Source of the DNA: Allium sativum
Taxonomy: Eukaryota > Streptophyta > Magnoliopsida > Asparagales > Amaryllidaceae
Reading direction: 5' to 3'
Assembly (NCBI GenBank): GCA_030737875.1
Contig: CM060920.1
Span: 482,328,861 to 482,392,860 of the forward strand
DNA: 64,000 bases
The notes under the pieces were generated by a model that was not told where the DNA came from, did not search any database, and saw only the letters and a program-made list of their open reading frames with translations. Both the position numbers and the translations under genes were made by a program. This document shows, piece after piece, positions 58,775 through 64,000 of this stretch (its first letter is position 1; each line of letters begins with the position of its first letter).

Positions 58775-59520
58775 AGGGAAAACGTCATAGACATATGGAT
58801 AACCAACATGAGACATTACTCCTTCACCAGGGTCGTGCACGAAGTCGAGTGGTCCTGACGCTTCAATATGTCGCATCTATCACATTACGGAGGGAAGACC
58901 GACCCTTGTGTCTTCTTAAACCGCTACAGGTGGCATATGGACTCCAATCGGGCTACATGATGTCGTCAAGTGCAAATGCTTCCCAATTTTCTTGGAAGAC
59001 ACGGCTCTATTCTAGTTTACTCGACACTCTTCTCGCTCTATAGCTACCTTCGACCAACTAGCTTTCGAAATGGTCAAATTGTTCAGGATGCTTGTCCTCT
59101 AGCCTGAGGATACCCTCACTCTCTCCAACCTCCATTAGGGAACGACAAAAACCCTCAAAAGTTACCTTATGGGTTTTAACATCGCCCTCGCTGAGGTTGA
59201 CGACCAAGATATTCGCACAGTCCATGTCCAGCATGCTAAGGGCATCCTTCCTAGCTCCGAGTTTGGAGCATGGATCGACAGAAGGCTGTCCAATCGGAGA
59301 CCGCGTGGCATCATGATCAACAATATTTGCAGTGGGCCTCTCCCTACACATGATAGCTTCCGAAAGATGGGGGAGTATGCAAAATCCATTAAGCATGGTA
59401 ACTACAAAGCATGCTCCTCCTTGGGAAAATCTGTCCCCCATGCTCTATAAGACAATAGGGATGATATTGTATTCCGCAAAAGAGAGTCTATGGGAATTGA
59501 GATCCCAACCATAGACCCTT
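58775..59520 (+). pseudogene. gag continuation of Tat-type element G
   Basis: After the F insertion the frames give FNMSHLSHYGGKTDPCVFL, NRYRWHMDSNRAT, MLPNFLGRHGSI and SYLRPTSFRNGQIV, matching the Tat gag pattern (K-M-P-x-x-x-x-Y-x-G-x-T-D-P ... R-x-x-M). Frameshifts are frequent. The N-terminal part is at 48964-49760. Confidence 0.6.
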
Positions 59521-59524
59521 TTTT

Positions 59525-59850
59525 ATCTTTGCATAGATAGGCCGGACTATGTTCAAATATTCCTCATCGATTCATGAAGCTCGGTTAATACAATCTTCAA
59601 GTCGGCCTATGATCAGATGAAGCTTGAGGCCAGGGACTTGAAGCCCTGCCATGCCACGATCCATGGCTTCAATGGTTCTACCCACCAACCCATGGGCATG
59701 GTCAATCTGCCAGTTGAGACTGGAGACGGGAATCTGGGCCAGGTCTGAATCCTCACCTTCGTGGTAATCGACGTCATCTCTCCCTATAATATCTTCTTCA
59801 AACGCCCATTCCTTACAGATCTCTGAGTCTGCATGTCACCATGGTCCCTT
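59525..59850 (+). pseudogene. Protease region of element G
   Basis: The frame recovers LIDS-SSVNTIFKSAYDQMK, LKPCHATIHGFNG and VVIDVISPYNIFFKRPFL, the layout of Tat protease (D-x-G-S-S-A-D-I-L ... Y-N-x-I-L-G-R-P). The catalytic triad reads DS-SS with an in-frame stop, so it is dead. Confidence 0.6.
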
Positions 59851-60159
59851 TTGATGAATTTTTCGATAGAGAATGGGATCGATACGGTCATGGGAGACCA
59901 AGCTACCGCGAGTGCCTACTATCTCGCCGAATAGAAAGATGTCGTCAACAAGGAGAAAGGAAAGAAAATGCCTCCGACATCTTATGCCAAAATTTCTATT
60001 GCATAGCAATCAAAGGTGTCTGAGTCATGACTCTCACGCCACTGCCGTCTTTCTGGCGTTCTCGATTCGAAAGAAAACGAAAAGCTTGATTTCGAAAGGA
60101 CTACCCCGGTAGAACTAACGGTGGATATTTCGATCAAGCTCATCAATCCAACAAGGGTC

Positions 60160-60975
60160 TTAAAGATTGGATCAAAACTCCACCCCGAAATAAAGTAAGA
60201 TCTTGCAGACTTCTTGAGGGCCAACGACGAAGTATTTGCTGGGACCCACAAAGACACGTGTGGCAACAACCCAGTAATAGCTTGCCACATGCTCAGTATT
60301 GACCCAAAGCATCTTGTAGTCAAACATAAGTGTCAAATCTTAGGAACCAAAAGATCGAATGCACTCAAAGAGTAAGTGAATAAGATACTTGACAATGGCT
60401 TCATCCGCGATTCCCTTTACCCTGAATGGGTATCCAACCCAGTCTTGGTCAAGAAAGCAAATGGCAAGTGGCAGACGTGTGTCGACTACTCAGACTTGAG
60501 CGAAACCAGCTTAAAGGATAACTTCATGTTTCCAAAGATCAGTGGCTGGTTAACTCAACTACCGGTTACCAGCTTCTCTCCTTCATGGATGCGTACTCAA
60601 GCTACAATCAGATTCCCATGTATATTCTAGACTATAAGCATACTTCATTCATAGCTGACCTTGGGATCTACTGTTCTATCATCATGCCTTTATGTCTCAA
60701 GAATGCTGGAGCCACCTATTAGCGACTTGTCAATCGCATGTTTAAGGACCAGATCGAGCGGTCTATGGAGGTTTACATGGATGATACGCTTGTGAAAATG
60801 AGGGTATCAAATGACCACGTCAAGAAACTCGCTGAAATGTTCAGTTTCCTCCGTAAATATGGCACGAAACACAATCCCTTTAAATGCTCTTTCGGCATAA
60901 CATCAGGAGAATTTTAGGGTTTCATCGTCAATACACGGGGTATCGAAGCAAATCCAAAAAAAATTCAGGCTATCC
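60160..60975 (+). pseudogene. Reverse transcriptase of Tat-type element G
   Basis: Motifs in order: NKILDNGFIRDSLYPEWVSN, PVLVKKANGKWQTCVDYSDL, a frameshift near 60560, then LLSFMDAYSSYNQIPM, RLVNRMFKDQIE, the catalytic YMDD inside VYMDDTLVK (~60778), NPFKCSFGITSGEF and GIEANPKKIQAIQD. RT copies element RNA into DNA. Stops (for example at ~60720 and 60917) and the shift prevent a full product, but YMDD is intact. Confidence 0.85.
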
Positions 60976-61109
60976 AGGATATCCAAGTCCCTCAGAGCAT
61001 CAGGGATGTTCAAAGCTTCAACGGGAAAGTGGTCATCCTAAGTTGATTCATCTCTAAAGCTACTGACAAATGCATTCCCTTTTCGACTTGCTTAGAAAAT
61101 GGAAATGTA

Positions 61110-62040
61110 ACTTCACATGGACACCGAAGTGCGTTTCCGCGTACTAAGTCTTCTTGAATCACTTAGTGAGACCACCTATCTTGTCAAATCTTGTGGACCA
61201 CGAAGACTCATACCTCTGTCTAGTTATTTTTGTGTAGGCAATTTGCTCAACGCTTGTGCGCTCAAGTCCAATGGCCCATTTACTACATCAGCAAAAGGTT
61301 GACAGGAGCAAAAAAGAATTGTCCGAAACGGGAAAAGCCAGCTTACTGCCTGTCGATCTCTTTTTGGAAGCTACGACCATATTTTCAGTTCCATCAAATC
61401 ATATTCTACACTGACCAGCCGCTACGGCAGGCCTTGGAACGACTCGAGGCATGTGGGCGACTTTTGAACAAGAACATAGAACTGAGTCAATTCGAGATTA
61501 CTTTCTTTCCTCATCGAGCCATCCTAAGACAAGTCTTTGCTGACTTCATAGTGGAGTTCACTATTCCTGAAGAAACTCCTCCGGAAGACAGTAAGTCTCC
61601 AGACATTAAATGGAAACTGTTCGTGGATGGATTTTCCAACAATCAGTGTTTCGGCATCGGAGTCGTACTTGTCACTCCTAAGGAATGATCGATCTGTTAT
61701 GCTTTGAAGTTTGATTTCCCTGCTACCAACAATGATGTAGAATATGAAGCCTTGATTGTTGGACTCTGAATTGTAATCAAACTCAGCATCATAGCTATCC
61801 TGATTTACTCCGACTCATAGCTCACCGTATGCCAAGTGCAGGATGAATACCAAGCCATGAGTCACTATTCACTCCTACCTTGATCGGGTCCGCGAACTGC
61901 TCACCAACTATGAACACTACATCATTACGCATATCCCTCGAGAACAAAATAAAATTTGATTCATTAGCCAAGCTGGCAAGCTCCAGGGATGCACAACTCT
62001 TAGGACTAGGCCCAGTTGAAGTGCTCGATTCTCCGAGCAT
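61110..62040 (+). pseudogene. RNase H and second (archaeal-like) RNase H of element G
   Basis: The frame from 61230 gives PIYYISKRLTGAKKNCPKRE, FYTDQPLRQALERLEACGRL and FADFIVEFTIPEE, the retroviral RNase H tail. Then WKLFVDGFSNNQCFGIGVVL begins a second RNase H (VDGS-S-N start), continuing with ALKFDFPATNNDVEYEALI and LIYSDS after a stop. A second, archaeal-like RNase H is a known marker of the Tat lineage. Stops and shifts disable both. Confidence 0.78.
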
Positions 62041-62159
62041 CAATCAGATGCAAACTAATTTCGTAGCAATGACGGAGATCGAGCCCGAGCCAAAGTCTTG
62101 GATGACACCGATAAAGAACTACCTGCTTAACGGAATCCTCCCTAAAAGTTATAAGGAAA

Positions 62160-63317
62160 TATGATCACTTATTCGCAAATCATCTTGCTACATCATTCAA
62201 GATGGAGTTCCCCACCGAAGAGGATTCTTTGTTCCATTATTCCAGTGTATATCCCACAACGACATCGAGTGTGTACTGCTGGATGTGCACGAAGGCGAGT
62301 GTGGTAACCACACCAAAGGGTAAACTCTAGCAAGGAAGATTCTCAGATACGGTTACTTCTAGCCCATACGCCACCAAATTGCTGCGAAATATGCCCGCAA
62401 GTGCGACAAATGCGAGAAGTTTTCCAAGATTCCAAGAACCCCGCCTATCGAGCTAATGCAAATCGTTAGTCCTTGGTCGTTCACCTTGTGGGAATAGATA
62501 TCATCGGAACTCTTTCGATGGCCAGAGGCAGTGCACGCTATGCTATAGTCATAGTTGATTACTTCACCAAGTGGGCTGAAGCCAAGCATCTTACCACAAT
62601 TACTACTTAAAAGGTGATTAACTTCATCGTTCACAACATCATCACTCATATTGGGGTCCCCGAGGCTATCATCTCAGACAACGGGGCCCAATTCAAGAGA
62701 GCTGAGTCCAAGACCTTCTACCGACAGCACACCATTGAAAGGAAATTCTCGACAATACATCACCCTCAAGCCAATGGGAAAGTTGAGGATGTTAAGAAAG
62801 TAATCAAATCCATCATTAAGAAGTATCTGGGAAAGGTCGGAGGCTTATGGGTAGATGAGCTCCGTCTAGTCCCTTGGGCTTACTGGACCACCCATAAGTC
62901 AACGACTGGACATACTCCTTTCGCTCTAGCCTATAGATTCGAAGTCGTCATTCCCATTATGCTTAAACTCCAATATCATCGAATCACTTACCACGATCCG
63001 AAGACTAACCAAGAACTCCACTTAGAGTCACTCAACTTACTCGAAGAGAAAAGTGACAAAGCTAAACTCAGAGCCACCGCTCAGCACCAACGAGTCACCT
63101 GATACTTCAACTCAAAGTCCGTCCAAAGCACTTTGGCATTGGCGACCTCGTCCTGAAGCGGATCTTTCCCACATCGACTGGTTTCAGTCCACCCTAGGAA
63201 GGTCTGTACATCATACAACAGAGGCTTAGAGACAGAACCTACAAGCTAACGACCGTTGATGGTGCCGAACTTCTAAGAGAATGGAACGGTGAACACCTCG
63301 GCTGCTACTTCACATAA
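62160..63317 (+). pseudogene. Integrase of element G
   Basis: The zinc finger is HEGECGNHTKG...CDKCEKF (62290-62420). The core shows VDYFTKWAEAKH (~62550), IISDNGAQFKR (~62670) and HHPQANGKVEDVKKVIKSI (the Glu site), followed by WAYWTTHKSTTGHTPFALAY. The C-terminus ends NGEHLGCYFT before the stop at 63315-63317, as in Tat pols. Stops near 62610 and 63100 break the frame. ORF 62614-63102 holds the second Asp and the Glu. Confidence 0.82.
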
Positions 63318-64000
63318 CTTAGTGTACAGATTTACAGCTTCCAACAATGTTTTGTTTTCTTTAAATTCAAGGCATTGTAAAGTAAAGGCCATTACTGCCA
63401 AAATTATCAATAAAGAAAGTTTTAGATGTTTATATTTTGGGCATGTTTTCTTTACACGTATTATGTTTGAGAAACTATGACAACTGACTTGCATACACAA
63501 GCGCACAACACTGGATCGACACTCTGAAGCTTAGAATCGATCCTCCTCACTCGAGCCTCGGATCAACGACGAGGCCGAGTATAAATAATTCAACTTGAGT
63601 CTCGAATCAACAAGGAGGCCAAGTATAAATAATTAAACTCTAGTCTCGAATCAAAGACGAGGCCGAGTATAAATAACCTAACTCAAGTCTCGAATCAACG
63701 ATGAGGCCGAGTATAAATAACCCAACTCGAGTCTTGAATCAACGACGAGGCCGGGTATAAACAACTCAGGATGCTCATTGACTTAGGTGTCCATCCTCGA
63801 TCCTAAGTAATTGGACTTAGGGGCAACCCATTAGCTAGGTGAGTGAGACTCGAACGCTTACTTAGCTCCACATGATCCAAAGGGCCTGGATTTGAGTGCT
63901 AAATTGGTGAATCAACGACGCCCTCGAACTTCAACCCAAACAAAAACGATGGGAGAGTTCAAAGAATGAATCAACGACGTTCATGCCTTCTCACGACTTA
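63318..64000 (+). other. 3' untranslated region of element G
   Basis: The non-coding tail after pol starts AT-rich and contains AATAAAG (~63410). It then holds a tandem array (63543-63766) and GC-richer DNA with repeated AATCAACGACG words to the window edge. No polypurine tract or 3' LTR start was found, so the LTR is probably right of the window. Confidence 0.6.
63543..63766 (+). repeat. Minisatellite, ~44-bp unit, 5 copies, in the G 3' UTR
   Basis: The unit is CTCGAGTCTCGAATCAACGA + CGAGGCCGAGTATAAATAACC + ..., with small changes between copies. Tandem repeats in the 3' UTR are typical of Tat/Ogre elements and are a known source of plant satellite DNA. Confidence 0.9.

Noticed and set aside
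59058..59441. 127-aa minus-strand ORF
   Set aside because: It is a shadow of the plus-strand gag of element G; no domain in this frame.
1..64000. Host protein-coding genes
   Set aside because: Every recognisable domain belongs to LTR retrotransposons. Apart from the doubtful 60-base exon-like segment at 47641, I see no host exon structure.

Overview
The window is plant nuclear DNA made almost entirely of nested LTR retrotransposons. I found no intact host gene, rRNA or canonical tRNA gene and no CRISPR array. The plant origin is shown by Ty3/gypsy chromovirus (Tekay/Del-type), Ty3/gypsy Tat-type and Ty1/copia SIRE-type sequences, initiator-Met tRNA primer binding sites (TGGTATCAGAGC and variants) and 5-bp target duplications. 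The density of nesting suggests a large-genome angiosperm; species cannot be named from the sequence.

Layout. (1) 1-7024, minus strand: the partial 3' LTR, a 390-bp interior and the full 6.1-kb 5' LTR of a giant-LTR element ('T1'), inserted in the gag of a gypsy element whose 5' LTR ('A') follows at 7491-11488. (2) 11492-15777: a related 4.3-kb LTR ('B') carrying an unrelated insert with a tRNA-like sequence. (3) 15778-18030: the 3' end and LTR of a SIRE-like copia element. (4) 18031-43396: an old gypsy element ('D', minus strand), with a plus-strand LTR and leader fused to its truncated pol. Its gag is split by a 14.3-kb giant-LTR element ('LARD', 21999-36332, target duplication ATCGC). Its LTR is split by a solo LTR ('C', 37626-41030, target duplication CTTGG). 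(5) 43397-45539: remains of another gypsy element ('E') in which D inserted. (6) 45540-about 46935: a copia LTR hit by a 304-bp inverted-repeat element (46370-46673). (7) About 46945-47500: a plus-strand relative of LTRs A/B/C. (8) About 47941-64000: a Tat-type element ('G', plus strand) whose gag is split by a 9.0-kb Tekay-type element ('F', 49766-58769). G ends with a tandem-repeat 3' UTR.

All coding regions are decayed or truncated except the F gag ORF. T1 and LARD are sister non-autonomous families: LTRs over 6 kb flank interiors of 0.4 and 1.0 kb with no coding capacity. What they keep is cis-acting: LTR termini, PBS, polypurine tract, promoter motifs and several small hairpins. They presumably depend on the gag-pol of chromoviruses like those elsewhere in the window.

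The most interesting signal is recurring RNA- or DNA-structure elements in the LTRs and leaders. They are: a CAGAC/GTCTG or CAGTC/GACTG hairpin about 400-500 nt before the LTR 3' end in several families; a duplicated two-stem hairpin of about 90 nt in LTRs A, B and C whose paired arms change together; a U3 GTCGAC-type hairpin; and, in T1 and LARD, hairpins directly after the PBS with a compensated base pair. These comparisons were made by eye and need alignment and covariation tests.
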